The position numbers and the translations under genes were made by a program. The notes under the pieces are model-generated. The model had not been told where the DNA came from. It searched no databases and saw only the letters and a list, made by a program, of their open reading frames with translations. Below, piece by piece: positions 1-11,104 of a DNA stretch of 64,000 nt. This DNA comes from Neoceratodus forsteri (Eukaryota; Chordata; Ceratodontiformes; Ceratodontidae): the NCBI GenBank assembly GCA_016271365.2, contig JADMNL010000022.1:220696501-220760500 (forward strand), written 5' to 3'. Numbering within the stretch: the first letter of the stretch is position 1; every line of letters starts with the position of its first letter.

Positions 1-540
1 GCATTCAGTTTTGGAGGCCACATATTTGCAAGGACATAGACAGGGTGGAGGTGGTCCAGAGAAGGGTGACAAGATGGTGCAGGGCTTGCATCAGAAAACA
101 TATCAGGACAGATTAAAGGACTTCAATATGTATGAAGAGAGGAGGGAGAGGGGGGATATGATGAAGACCTTCAAGTATCTTAAAGGCTTGAACAAAGTGT
201 AGGTGGGTGACATCTTTCAGTACAAGAGTTGTACAAGGATGAGGGGGGCATGTCATGAGATTGGAAGGGGGGCAGGATAAGGGGAAATTTATCCTGCCCC
301 CTCTTTCTTCATGGAAAGGGTGGTAAATGCTTGAAATAGCCTACCCCAGGAAGTCGTGGGTGTTAACACGGGGTGGGGGATTCAAACATGCCTGGGATAG
401 ACATCAGGGAACCCTTGATGTGTGGAAGAGAGGCAAAAGCCAATGTCCAAGTAGGACAGCGGCCACTGATGCAGGCAGAAAATATAGGCAGGCTAGGTCG
501 GCCTACCGATCCTTATCTATCATCAACTACTATGTTATTA
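1..540 (+). mobile_element. CR1-type LINE, 3' end fragment (truncated by window start)
   Basis: The first 200 bases encode the C-terminal part of a CR1 ORF2 reverse transcriptase protein (residues like KMVQGLHQKTYQDRLKDF followed by ERRERGDMMKTFKYLKGLN). The following bases match the non-coding tail of the other CR1 copies in this window, for example the 'catgcctgggatagacatcagg' type stretch that recurs near 36170 and 13450. A 5' portion may lie outside the window. Stops and frameshifts show it is a dead copy. The 3' limit near 540 is approximate. Confidence 0.8.
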
Positions 541-1836
541 TGGTTGGCAAGGCTCCAGAAACTGTGCCTGGAGTCTAGTACTTGCTCTGCACCATTTTAT
601 ATGGTTCAATAAGGTGTAACATGCACACAGTGCAACGGTGCAGTTCAATTATGCTGGAAATCCTGGAAGCCACAGTCTACTACTCACCTGTTGCTTTGAC
701 CTTCTGTTCATCTTCAGGAGACAGGGTAGAGTAGATAGAAAGGTCTCGTCATATACCCAGCTCCACATGACATCACACATACAATTGTTCATTTTGGTGC
801 ATAGTGAGAAAGTGCTGAGTGAATATCAATGAATCCTTCTTATGTACACAGTTACAGAGCAGTGTGAAGCAAAATGCATTTTCTTAAACATTCAAGTTAA
901 TTTCTAAGAACATGGTAAAACTTCTGGTGACTATACTGGTATGCTGCTAGTTCAAGTGATAAATAGGCAGACAAACTGTTGCTCACTCTTGCATCATGGT
1001 TTAATCTTTGCGGCACCTTTGTGTCTACTGATACAAAATACAGTATATCCTGCTGATATAATCCTGTAGGAATTCCTATTGAAACGCCTATTACAGAGTG
1101 TGGTGGGTACATCAGAAATAGAGTGCATTGCTTCTGTTCCCCAACCTAATACTCTTAAACCATTTCTTTCAAACCATGTTTACATGTCTACATTTTTATA
1201 CGTTTTCATGTTTTAGAGAGTTCAGTAGAAATAGATAAAAAGACAGAAAACTGCTCCTTGCAATACCCCAACTGCATGCTGGATCAGTTCCATAATCAAG
1301 ACAGATCGACAAAGGCAAGTTTCTGAATAAAAAAAAAAGTGGTGTTAGAGCATTCCAACTATAGTAAAATTACATTGTACTCATATTTTTATACACTGCT
1401 CTCCTGCTGTTGCAGCGCCAAATAAATGTTTGCACAGTTTAGGGCAAGTGCTTTTTTGGAGTGGCTTCTTCTTTCTGGATTGGTGGCAAGAACCCGATAC
1501 ATTTTGCCATTTTTAGTAAAATAACTATGTATGCATCTAATAGTTGTATCATACATCATTCACCGCCAGCAGAATGTTGTTTAGGCGGGCGATGCTATTG
1601 GTGTGAGCATCAGGGACGTGGTACAATGCTGCAACTCACTGGTGTTCATGTGAAAACCATCCTTTTACACGTGCACCCGTGAATGTAAACATATTTTTCC
1701 AAGCGAACGGAAAAAGGAACATTCTGACAACATTAACTTATTTAATCCTATTTTTTTTTTTTTATTTAAACTGTAAAATCTTGAAACTGTTGTGTTTCCT
1801 TACTTATGTCTTCCTCTTCCTCATTTCTGTGTTTAG
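541..1836. other. Intron or 5' flank of the tectorin-like gene, no feature recognised
   Basis: AT-rich sequence ending in a polypyrimidine tract and AG acceptor at 1835-1836. The exon carrying the start of the NIDO domain (normally just upstream of the VNNNG exon in alpha-tectorin) was looked for here and not found, so it presumably lies before the window. No ORF with recognisable similarity. Confidence 0.5.
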
Positions 1837-2118
1837 GTTAACAACAATGGAATACTTTCCTTTGACAAACCAGTCTCCCAGTACACGCCCGATGCTTTCC
1901 CACTTGCAAATGGCTTGGCATCTGTGGCTCCGTTTTGGGCTGATGTGGACAACAGAATTGCAGGGGATATCTACTACAGACAAAGCAGCCAGACAGCCAT
2001 TCTGCAGAGAGCTACTACTGAGATCCTAAGTTCCTTCCCTGGCTTGCAGTTTACTGCTGCTATGGTGTTTATTGCCACCTGGGATCGAGTCTCCTATTAC
2101 AAGTCAACATCATCAAAG
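1837..2118 (+). CDS. Alpha-tectorin-like gene, NIDO domain exon 1 of 3 in window
   Basis: This 282-nt exon encodes 94 complete codons starting VNNNGILSFDKPVSQYTPDAF. It includes the conserved NIDO segment VAPFWADVDNRIAGDIYYR and ends WDRVSYYKSTSSK. The acceptor is a pyrimidine-rich tract plus tttag before GTT AAC. The donor is AAG/gtaaga at 2119. Both borders are phase 0, as in alpha-tectorin, where an exon also begins VNNNG. The NIDO domain is an extracellular domain of nidogen, alpha-tectorin and related matrix proteins, so a secreted or matrix role is expected. The wording differs from TECTA as I recall it at many positions while keeping exon borders, which suggests a paralogue. The first part of NIDO and the signal peptide are not in the window. 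Confidence 0.92.
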
Positions 2119-2424
2119 GTAAGATTTAATAGACTGAACCAGGTTGTTGGTGCTAGGGCTATTTCTGACTACATTATCTGACTGATATCTATATAGTCTT
2201 TGTTGTGGTAGTATCTCTTTAATTCTGTTTATTCCAGGGGAATTGCTCATCTGTCTCCTCCAGTTTGACTGCGGCCAAGGCATGTCTGCTCTGTTTGTTC
2301 TTTAGCAACAACGTCCTTCTATTCCTTGGGCTCAACCCAGGCCCAGTAGAGAGTATGAATTCAAAGGGCAGGATTGTCCACTGCCTGGACCCAGCACTTG
2401 TGTCCATATTTTGAACTGTGCTGT
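2119..2424. other. Intron sequence, nothing recognised
   Basis: Start of an approximately 18-kb intron between the first two NIDO exons. Begins with the gtaaga donor. No coding potential or repeat identified in these 300 bases. Confidence 0.5.
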
Positions 2425-2991
2425 GTCCATGCAGATGCATCCCAGGGCATGTGCCCTATTCATATACATCTGGGTGGGATTTTCAATGCCCTGGGCACAG
2501 CTCTCCCATTCCTATTTGAGAGGCATGCTGCATCCAGACAAATGCATGTGTGGGGGTGGGGGGTGCTTGCAGCATATTTACAAACATCCTGATGCATTTC
2601 AACAATTTCCACAGTTAACGGCAATTTCTGCTGCAACTGTGGGAATCGCATTCATTTTTTGGATGCAACCATTGAATTCCATCCTGGGAGTTAGACCACT
2701 TTTTGTGATCTAACTCCAGGGATGGAGTTCAGCAGCTGGGTCCAAAAAATAACCCCCCAAAAATGGACACGGCTCTTTGAAAATCCCCCCTCTACATGCA
2801 TTGGTGACATTTCCCACAGTTTACGGCACTTTAGGCCCCAATGAGGGAACTCGCATCCATTTTTGAATACAACTGCAGACTTCCATCCCGAAAGTTAGAC
2901 AGAGGTTTTGTATTCTAACTTTTCTGATGAAATTCCACAGTTGCGTTCAAAAAATGGGCACAGCTTTTGAAAACTCTCACCCGAGTGCTCA
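2425..2991. repeat. Tandem duplication of a ~205-bp hairpin-bearing unit
   Basis: Two diverged direct copies are visible at about 2583-2791 and 2794-2990. Each runs from 'atttcaacaatttccacag' or 'gacatttcccacag' type sequence to 'tttgaaaa(t/c)' with C-rich sequence after it. Copy 1 has an inner hairpin: CCATCCTGGGAGTTAGA at 2679-2695 pairs with TCTAACTCCAGGGATGG at 2710-2726. Copy 2 has a decayed version of the same hairpin. The preceding 150 bases (2425-2580) also contain partly inverted related words. It may be an old foldback or MITE element; I cannot name the family. Confidence 0.55.
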
Positions 2992-3865
2992 ATGAGCCCC
3001 CCACTGTTAGCCCCCCACCTCTCTTGCACAATACCACTACCACAACCTATGACCATGAGGAGGAGGAGGTTAATGTCCTGTGTTCACCTATAATACCAAT
3101 GGTACTCCCACATCCTCACCAAAAGTAGTGTTAAAGCATCCCTGGAACAATTTCCATTCCCCAGAGTCAGAATACACTGCCCCTTTAGTACACTTTGACT
3201 TCACCAACCTGGTATGGCAGCTGGGGGTCAACACCGACCAGACATTCCACATGTTTGCCCAACAAGCTACCCCCGGCAACATGGAGTCAGATATTGTTGT
3301 GATTTTGTATTCAACCAATATTTTTATTTCTTATGTTTCTTATCCTCCTTCCTTGACCCCAAAGTGTCCTCCCATTCAGGTCCATTTGCCTGCTGGACTC
3401 ACCTCCTACCACTGGAATCCACCTCCTGACTCTTTAGGCCACCTGCCATTCTGTTGTTCCTATTTAGTCTTGCCACGGGGCCACCCATAGCAGCTACCAG
3501 GAAGGGAAGGCAGTTCCCTCATCCAAATGATGGCATGGGGGCAAGTGCCAGCACAATGAGGGGTTCAGTGCCAAAAGAGAACTTTAAGGCCACTATCCAA
3601 CACAGTGACAGTGGGTAGTTTCCAGTTTTTACACCCCCCTCGGCCCTCCATCCTCATGACTGCTTATGAGACAGTGTCCTGCGAGACATGTGGCAGTTGT
3701 GGTTACTAGAGACACAACAAATTTAAACTTCATCAGCAAAGCTGCCACAAAGTTGCAGAAAACTTTAACTTCATGAAGCTTTGCAGAGTTTCTACTGGCA
3801 TCACAACTTTTGAACTTTACCATTTTCAGGAAGTTTCCTGTAGAAAGTGAAATTTTTTCTGGCCC
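2992..3865. other. Intron, open frame 3080-3490 not recognised as a gene
   Basis: A 136-codon open frame on + at 3080-3490 contains a stretch reading HFDFTNLVWQLGVNTDQTF. I recognise no family in it, there is no splice context that fits the tectorin-like gene, and it is flanked by repeats. It could be a remnant of a transposon protein or chance. Nothing else seen. Confidence 0.35.
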
Positions 3866-4350
3866 ATCAATGCAGCAGCTGCGCTACCACTCGTGACACT
3901 GACAACCCAGGTTCAGTAGCAGGTCCAATTCATCAGGAGCCAGCTGTGGGAGGAGCATCAAGTGCCCCCAGAGGAGGCATTCCTTCTCCAGGGTGGGTGG
4001 GTAGCAACCTCCGCTGCAACACCACCATTTAGGTGACCATAGGTGGTGGTGGTGGTGTGCACAGAGATCCTTAAGGGGTGGGAGGATGCTCCCTGTGAAG
4101 AATTCAGCACACTCTGTGTTCAAGGTCAAAGTACCCTGGGAGGCAGAAAAGAGCAAACTCCAACTGGCTGTGGTAAGATGAATCAGACAGTCCTCTACCG
4201 ACCTATACTGCCTACTGGGTGCAGGGTGGGCTCAACCTAGGGAGACCCTTGGAGAGGGAACTGGGGTGCCCCTCTCTGGCCCTGCCACAGGGGGAAGCTG
4301 TGGAGATACAAGCTAAGGCCAGAGGTAAGACCCAAAGACAGTGGGTGATG
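3866..4350 (+). mobile_element. Possible tRNA-derived SINE (degraded)
   Basis: The sequence around 3868-3925 resembles a tRNA-like SINE head, with CACTGACAACCCAGGTTCAG containing a B-box-like GGTTC. It is followed by a G-rich body. The same head type (CCCAGGTTC preceded by a GTGAC- or ACTGA-like word) appears in the copies at 7634, 4650, 32903, 48650 and 62553. The 3' end is not clear and no target duplication was found. Confidence 0.35.
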
Positions 4351-4359
4351 GGGTCAGAG

Positions 4360-4650
4360 GGGCCATTGGTAGAATGAGGGCCGGCCAGTATGCAGGGAGG
4401 AACAGAAAGTAAAAAGAAAAAGAAAATGTGCCAATTCCCCCTGGCAAAGCATCATGAAGTCAACCCTTTGAACTTCACAAATTTGTAAAGTTCTGGTAAA
4501 GATGTGCTCTCTGTCCCTCCCAGGAGGTGAGTATGCTACCAGATGCTCCATCACCTTTGCTACTGGCCTCCACTCCATTTGTTCCAGGCATGGGGAGCGA
4601 ACCTGGCTCTCCCAACGTGCAAAGAAGATTCCTCATCACTCAATGCTGTG
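4360..4650 (-). mobile_element. tRNA-derived SINE fragment
   Basis: On the minus strand the sequence from 4650 reads as a tRNA-like head with a good B box, GCCAGGTTCGCTCCCC (4592-4607 region), about 55 bases after a possible A box. A body with 'ggaggccagtagc' words resembles that of the SINE at 7042-7634. The limits are approximate. Confidence 0.45.
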
Positions 4651-4772
4651 GAGCTGACTTTTCAACCATTTTAATGGAACTGTAGACAAAACTGCTCTTA
4701 AAATGAATTTACATTTCACTGGTTCAGAGAACAACTAGCATACAATATGTGTATGACTGGTTATGAATGTAG

Positions 4773-4855
4773 TTTAACCCTTAGGTTGCCAACAGATTTA
4801 GAAGATATAGGAATTCTGGACTAATATGCCAGTCCGCAGCACAGCAAGGGTTAAA
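4773..4855. repeat. Short hairpin MITE-like element with TTTAACCCTT ends
   Basis: TTTAACCCTTAGGTTGCC at 4773 is matched by GCAAGGGTTAAA ending at 4855, giving terminal inverted repeats around a 50-base spacer. A similar hairpin with TTTAACC arms lies at 60171-60231. Confidence 0.5.
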
Positions 4856-5566
4856 TGTTTATGCAACATAAACTTTGGCTGTTTTTCTCTCTGCCTTAGG
4901 AGGGGCTTACCAACCTCTAAATTAGATGCACCACTTAGCTAGGTCACATGGCAATGGAACCCATTTTGAGGAGGGTTCTACTCCTGGAGGTGCCACAGGG
5001 ACAAGGGCCCATTCGACTAGAGGTATAACAGGGAGTATAGTAGTGATTCCTGTGAAGACAGAATGAGCTGCCAGAGAAAGAAGGGGTGGGGCTGCAAAGA
5101 AATTCAAGTCCATGGCAAATTGTGCATGCTCTTGAAACAGTGCTCAGAGGGGGAACTGCTCATAGGATGCTACCCCAACAAACCACAGGTATAGCCTATT
5201 AATAGAAAAATGTTGAGCTTTATTACTGTATGTTATGTTATAGTCCAGTCCAGTGGTGCATGCATGGATGTTCCCGAGTCCTGCAATATTTTCCTAGGGA
5301 ATGTTAAAGCAGCAATGCAAAGAGATGTTTTTCAAACATTGTGCCACCATTGCGATAGTTGCACTGCTTTAGTAGTTTGTTTCAAAAAAGTGATGCCTGA
5401 GTGGTATACCATTGTTACAACGATACTGCAACAATTAATCCCCCACAGTGACACAACCCGTTCGACAGCCACAGTGTAGAAAGGGTTGTCGGAGCAATGA
5501 ACAGATTCATCAACTCCTAAGTTTGGCCTCTCACCCCACAAATCCACCACCCACCCAGAGTTAGAT

Positions 5567-5568
<2 letters not shown>
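4856..5568. other. Intron, nothing recognised
   Basis: No ORF with similarity, no clear repeat border. Open frames here are short on both strands. Confidence 0.5.

Positions 5569-5620
<52 letters not shown>
5569..5620. repeat. (TA)n microsatellite
   Basis: An uninterrupted run of about 24 TA dinucleotides, preceded by 'tatacatac'. Likely length-polymorphic. It generates artificial I-Y repeats in translated minus-strand frames. Confidence 0.97.
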
Positions 5621-5624
<4 letters not shown>

Positions 5625-5757
5625 CAAAGAACCTCTGTGCACAAACACTGAGGCAAGGGTTACCCCAAAGGGCATTTGGCTGGGAAGCCAAGTTTCAAGA
5701 AAATACAAAATCACACATGCCCACACAATGCAAAGCATCATGGGCTGCACATGCAAA

Positions 5758-6315
5758 TCACCACAGAATGTTATGCTGGTCCAACTTTAAGCAGAATTTT
5801 GAATGTCTTTTAGGTGGCTTGAGGGTTCTTGAGGTTGCCATCCCCAGATCATTTTCATCCTGTCTGTCACCATGGACAGCTCCCCCCAACCTATAATTAG
5901 CCCCGTGGGTTTCCCTCCCTGCATGCATGACCTTACATTTATTGTCATTAAAGCTCATTTGCCATATCCTGGACCACTTCTCCAGCCCTTTCAGGTCCTC
6001 TCTCATGTCCCAGACCCCTCCCCCTCCACTGTCAACACTGCTTCAGAGCTTGGTACCATCTGAAAAGAAGCAGATTTTCCCCATGCTGCCATCTCCAGTG
6101 TCACCGATGAATACGTTGAACAGCACCACCCCACACACTGATCCCTGCAGGATTCCCCTTGTGACTCCCCTCACATCCAAGTGATCACCAATGACCTCCA
6201 CCCTCTGTGTTCTCCCCACTCCTGCCCAATTTCTCACCCCCCCTGCTCATTTTATCTCTCACCTCAAGATCATCCAGCTTTTTGATTAATCTACTGTGGA
6301 TGGAAAAAATCAAAG
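5758..6315 (-). mobile_element. CR1-like LINE ORF2 fragment (reverse transcriptase)
   Basis: Read on the minus strand from 6310 downward, this encodes RT palm fragments: GILQGSVCGVVLFNVFIGD (cf. GVPQGSVLGPxLF), then ICFFSDGTKL in place of the expected FADDTKL, then MREDLKGLEKWSRIWQMSF and NDNKCKVMHAG, typical of CR1 ORF2 after the catalytic site. The catalytic ADD reads SDG, so this copy is inactive. Frames change between the two blocks. It is 5' and 3' truncated. Confidence 0.75.
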
Positions 6316-6404
6316 GTCAGGGGCTAGATTTTCAAAAGATGTGGCACCTAAGTCCCACACTGTAGCCAAAGATGAATCCTTTCAGTTAGGTTATAACATC
6401 CTAC

Positions 6405-7041
6405 AGTTGATGCATCACTGGGCCTGACAAAAGTGGTTACTTCTGTGACCTATCACCACGGCCACACGTTGGACCTGGTTTTCTCACTGGGGCTTGAGGT
6501 CGGGAACCTCAAGACTGATCAGGTTGTTTGGTCCGATCACTGCACAGTGGAGTTCTTATTTGGGGCCCTTCTGATTGCCCCCCCCCATAAAGATGACCAG
6601 CCTATTGCCCTTTAAGGGGACTGTCACAAGAGGGACTGTTGGAGGTAGCTGATATATCTAGTGTGACTGCTGCATGTGCAGGTGACACAGGTGAGGCAGT
6701 GGCCACCTATAATATGATGGTTGCTGAGGTGCTCAATGTCATCACACTGGTCTCCATACAACCCAGATCTTCACACTTGAGATCCCTCTGGTTTGATGGG
6801 GATCTCAAGGAGATGATGATCAAGGGTCGGAAGTTGGAGAATTGCTAGTGGAAGACCCATTCCAAGGAGGACAAACTGGCCTTGCGAGCTCACTATCATA
6901 AGTACCAAGAGGCAATCCACCATAATAAGGCAGAGTTACTCTCCAGGGAGATTGCTGCAGGGAAGAACAGACCAGCACAACTTTTTGGGACTGTCGACAG
7001 ACTTCTTCATTTGGTCTGTCTTCATCTGAAAAAGCGTTTTC
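6405..7041 (+). mobile_element. L2/Kiri/Rex-like LINE, part 1 (endonuclease C-terminus and linker)
   Basis: This is the first of three pieces of one LINE interrupted by two later insertions. It encodes the end of the apurinic-type endonuclease: HGHTLDLVFSLGLEVGNL, then VWSDHCTVEF, where the SDH motif contains the catalytic His. The EN-RT linker follows, with a KYQEAIHHNKAELLSREIA helix. The upstream N-terminal endonuclease is missing (5' truncated). Part 2 continues at 7635 and part 3 at 10606. Family assignment within the jockey superfamily (L2, Kiri or Rex1) is uncertain. Confidence 0.75.
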
Positions 7042-7634
7042 TTTTTTTTTTTTTTTGCATGTTCTTTTTATGCTTCGTTTCATCCCTGCCGCCCACTCCT
7101 TCAGGCGGCCAAGCCCTCATCCTCCTCCATTCCCCCATTCTGCCATCCATCTGCCCCACCACCTGATTGTCCAAATGTATCCCTTCATCAGGGGGGCCTC
7201 TACCTGTGGGGAGACATCCGGGGGGGAGACTGAGGTACCCTTCGGCACCCCTTCACATCTTGCTTGGGCAGTGTGGATCGACTCGGGGGCTTCCCGGCTT
7301 TTCAGCCAGGGGAGGTGGGCTGCCATCATCCAGCCAGCATGGGTGGCCATTTTCCTTGTTCTGTTTCCCCACCACCTTAGGAGGCATGCCTTGGCATCCT
7401 CACTTCTTGCACATGCGATGTGTGGTCACCCATACCGCAAAACACAAGGCTGAATCTGGCCACGAAGAGTCACTGAAGGGTGGTGCCTCCATGACCCTCC
7501 TCCCTGGGAAGGAGAGCATCCAAGGGTCACTCTTGAGCCCTCCATGCTGGCCTCCATTCCTCCGGGATCGGGCGTGAACCTGGGTCACCGACATGCCAGG
7601 CAATCCCCCATAACCTGGCACCATAGAGCCAGCC
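7042..7634 (-). mobile_element. tRNA-derived SINE inserted in the LINE
   Basis: An approximately 590-bp insertion lies between imperfect target duplications: AAAAAGCGTTTTC at 7029-7041 and AAAAAGCTTTTTTC at 7637-7650. The plus strand begins with a 15-base T run at 7042-7056, which is an antisense poly(A) tail. The other end reads on the minus strand as a tRNA-like head with GACCCAGGTTCACGCCC as B box about 55 bases from the end. Tail, head and duplications together mark a retroposed SINE on the minus strand with a long unrelated body. The open frames inside (7055-7577) are non-coding in my view. Confidence 0.7.
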
Positions 7635-9011
7635 AAAAAAAGCTTTTTTCAATTGTGCTATGTGAGTAGTTTGCTCAGTTCTTCTCTGACAGGATATTCT
7701 CTATCCAGTCGGGACTCCCACCAGTGAGGCAAGTTTTGACTCTCAATGATTGGCCTGATATGAGCAGAGGCACCCCTATTGTCTGGAAGGAGTTTAGACC
7801 AATGGAAGTGGCTGAGGTTATAGGGGTGATCTCAATGCTGAGGCACACTTACTGTGAACTAGATTCATCTCCGACCTGTTTCTTGATGAGATGCATCAAG
7901 ACTGTTGGTCCGGTGTTCACTGGGATTATCCAGTGTTCATTGTTAGAGGGAGTCTTCCCAGATGCTTTGAAGGAGGCACTGGTGAGACCCCTCTTGAAAA
8001 AGCCATCACTCAAGATGAATTATTGACCAATCTCCAATCTTCCATTCTTAAGAAAGGTTGCCGAAAAAGTAGTGGCCTAGCAGCTTGAGGAGCACCTTGT
8101 GACCTTTGACATCTACGAGCTTTTCCAGTCAGGTTTCAGGGTGAGGCATATCACTGAAACGGTGTTGGTTAAGGTGCAAAATTACCTCCTCAGGGTGAGA
8201 GATAGAGGTGAAAGGTCAATTCTTGTTCTCTTAGATCTCTCCTCAGCATTTGACACCATATATTACATTGTGCTACTGGATCGCCTTAGAGAATATTGTG
8301 AACTCACTGGTACTGTCATCAACTGGTTTGAGTCCTACCTCTCAGGCAGGATGCAATGGGTGGTGATGGGGAATTTCTCCTCCTGCCTGAAGCCCCTATC
8401 CTGTGGAGTGCCTCAGGGCTTGATCTTGTCACCAATGTTATTTGTAGTGTAAATGCTACCCTGTGTGAGCTCATTAGGTGTTCACAGTTTGGGTTTTCAC
8501 TGCTATGTAGATGATACCCAACTGCATATGTCCTTTGCCCCTGGTACACATAATGCCATGGAAGTGCTTAACGACTGCCTGTCAGAGATCAATGACTGGA
8601 TCTCCTCCAATTGGTTGTGACTGAACCCAGATTAGACAGAGATTTTAGTGACTGAGCCTAGTCACTGTGCTGGGAGTGCCTCTGAAGCGGCCTTGGGACT
8701 AGTCAAAGAGTCCACTCCATTGATGGATTCCCCTAGGGTGAGAAATCTTTGTGTCCTCCTGGATGACCGATTGACTCTTGATGCTCTGGTGTCATCTGTT
8801 GTCCAAAGTGGTTTCGACCACTTAAAGAATGTTACCAGGATTAAACCCCTAGTTCCAACCAAGGATCTGCCATCACTGGTTCATGCCTTTGCTACATCTA
8901 GGCTTGATTATTGTTGCCCTGTATTTCAGGGTCAGTGGAGAGACCCTCTGCTGGATAGAGCTGGTGCAGAATGCAGTGGGCAGGTTACTGATGGGCCTGC
9001 CAAGATCTAGT
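7635..9011 (+). mobile_element. L2/Kiri/Rex-like LINE, part 2 (reverse transcriptase)
   Basis: RT domain in order: FRPMEVAEVIGVISML, then GVFPDALKEALVRPLLKKPS (finger region), FQSGFRVRHITETVLVKVQ, LVLLDLSSAFDTIYYIVLLD (motif A with F-D), LSCGVPQGLILSPMLF (motif B), and a mutated motif C near 8510 where the plus strand reads CYVDDTQL, followed by a stop shortly after. The thumb region ends with KNVTRIKPLVPTKDLPSLVHAFATSRLDYC and GLPRS. Several stops and frameshifts show it is dead. The sequence breaks at 9011 and resumes in frame context at 10606. Confidence 0.85.
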
Positions 9012-10601
9012 TGCACCCCCCCGCCCCACTTGTTTAGCTAGTAGGGCTGCTCCTCTCACCACATAGTGTCTAGGGACAAACGAGAGGGATGGTTGTTTGC
9101 AGAACATGTACAAACATTTCTCTGAGCCTGCTATCACAGACAAGCAGCCAATTGTGGCAACTTCCTGGCACACACCCAGTGGGACCATTTAGCATGGCCA
9201 GCAACCCAGGTCCCTGGGAGAAAAAGTTTGCTCACAATTATGCTAGGTTTGGATTTCAGGTCAGGGGCACCCAAGTAAATACAGACACAGTGGAAGCAAT
9301 AACAGTACTGTCCAAACCAGGTTGGGATTCTAGAGTGTGGCTTTTATTCATGTAAAACAAAGTAGGAATAATCACAAAGCGAAGATGGACACCCACAGGG
9401 TTATTCATAGTGGTAATGCAGATTACTAAGGTACAGAAATTTCTGAACTTCCCATTTAACATAGGCATACTGAGCACACACAGCAAACTCTCACATTCTG
9501 AAATGGAGATTGGCACACACGGCCAGTTACTGGTACATTTCCTCTCGACTAGACACACATGGCCAGTACTGGGACACTTTCCCATTGACTAGGCACACAC
9601 AGCCAGTACTAGGACTCTTTCCCATATTTCATGAAGAATACTGGTGGCACACATGACCACGAAGGAGCACATACAGGCTCAAAATTTTCCAGCACCCACT
9701 ACACTGAGGTGAACTGAAAACGGTGAATCTAAAACCCACATCTGGGTAACTATTTCCATCAGGCACTGGCCAAATGCACTGACTGAAAATTGAACTGGTG
9801 CCCAAACTTGAACCCAAAGTAGTAAACTGGTTACTCCAGATTGGGGGGGTCCCACCTTTTGCTTCCAAGTTTATACTCTGGTATTCATCTGGTTAATAAC
9901 ACCCTCACAGAAAACTTGTAGATGCTATCTTGAAATGTTTTCCATGCTTAACATACTACATGACTAAAAATTCTGTACTTGGACAGTCTCTCTCTCTCTA
10001 GACTCCATAGTAGGCAGACATTTTTAAAAACAGACAGTCTAGGTGACAGGGTCCCTTTGTCAGAGAAAATTCACCAAAAGGAATGCAGTGCCCCTCCTGG
10101 GCTGAACACAAAAGTACTCACAGTTTCTGAAGTTGTCACAGGCAGCTTCACTAGACAGACTGGGTAAGGGGATTGCCCCTGCACCCTGAAGATCGCCCCC
10201 ATCCCCATTGGGATGGGACAAAGGAAAACTCACTTGGCAAGGTGTCCACCACTTCAATCACTGTCTTTTATGTTCTTCTTCTAAGTTGACAGCAAACTAC
10301 CCAAAACACAGTGGTAGCTCTCTGTCAGATCTAAAAATGAGGAGCTGCCTAGCAGCTGCAGCCTCCTCCTGGAACTCCACTCACAGACTCACTGAACATT
10401 CTAAAGCTATTTACCCAGACTAGCACAAGTGTGGCTTATGCCACTGCGAGACTTCTATGATTACATTGCTGTCTGGCTCAACTGAGACTGACACTAGAGC
10501 AGTGTGAAATCCATTTAACTGGCCTTTCACTAGCTGCCTTTCCCTGCCTGCCACTGGTTCTAACTGGGATTCTAGTAACCCCTAGGGACAAGGGGGTTAC
10601 A
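9012..10601 (-). mobile_element. Solo LTR (endogenous retrovirus or Gypsy-like), copy 1
   Basis: A 1,590-bp insertion with TG...CA ends lies between exact 4-bp target duplications TAGT (9008-9011 and 10602-10605). Removing it rejoins the host LINE reading: ...GLPRSS then YVNPVLRALYW. On the minus strand it starts TGTAACCCCCTTGTC and carries an AATAAA signal (plus-strand tttatt at 9343-9348) about 330 bases from its 3' end, as expected for U3-R-U5. The same family recurs at 14506-15980. No gag, pol or env and no internal region are present. A 4-bp duplication fits class I ERV or some Gypsy elements. Confidence 0.78.
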
Positions 10602-10605
10602 TAGT

Positions 10606-11104
10606 TATGTGAACCCGGTCCTGCGAGCTCTGTACTGGCTTTCTATCAGGTGGAAGATCATCTTCAAAGTGGGCTTGCTCACTTATAAGGCCCTATATGG
10701 ACTGGGCTCTGGCTAATCTCCTGACACCTTCCGCCTCAGTCCACTCCATCTGCTCCTCCACCAGGGGCCTCCTGGCAGTTCCGAGGGCCGTGTTTAAAAC
10801 TTCCATCGACTGCGTCTATGAAGTCACTGGTCCAGTCCTCAAGAACACATTTCCCATCTTGGTCAGGGAGGCCCCAATAGTGGAGCCTTTTTAAAGGGGT
10901 CTAAAGACTCACCTCTTTCGCTTGGCCTTTCCGGACTGATCAGAGCTGTTGCATCTAGTGATGTTTTAGGACTGTGCTTATTGATTTTAACATGAATTTG
11001 TATGTAAATGTTGAGTGTTTTTTTATCCTACTTGTATTTCCCTTTTGTTTTGCTTTTATGTGAGGTGCCCAGAGTCTATGGGATTGGGTGCCATAGAAAT
11101 AAAT
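10606..11104 (+). mobile_element. L2/Kiri/Rex-like LINE, part 3 (C-terminus and 3' end)
   Basis: This continues part 2 after the LTR insertion. It encodes LRALYWLSIRWKIIFKVGLL and TYKALYGLG, later frames read GLLAVPRAVFKT and LKGSKDSPLS, the standard C-terminal block of jockey-superfamily LINEs. The element ends in 'gggtgccatagaaataaat' around 11104, a short A/T tail. It directly abuts the CR1 copy that follows. Confidence 0.75.

Noticed and set aside
1..1836. The missing first NIDO/signal peptide exon
   Set aside because: No stretch with an acceptor, donor and a GVPYRTVY-like end could be found here, so the exon is presumed upstream of the window.
3080..3490. A 136-codon open frame as a protein gene
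   Set aside because: No recognisable family, no splice fit with the tectorin-like gene, and repeats on both sides. Chance or transposon remnant is more likely.
5332..5756. Minus-strand frames with a repeated Ile-Tyr segment as membrane proteins
   Set aside because: The Ile-Tyr repeat is only the translation of the (TA)n microsatellite.
7055..7577. Overlapping open frames in several frames as a gene
   Set aside because: They lie in a tRNA-SINE body between target duplications and a poly(A) tract. GC-rich sequence yields open frames in many phases.
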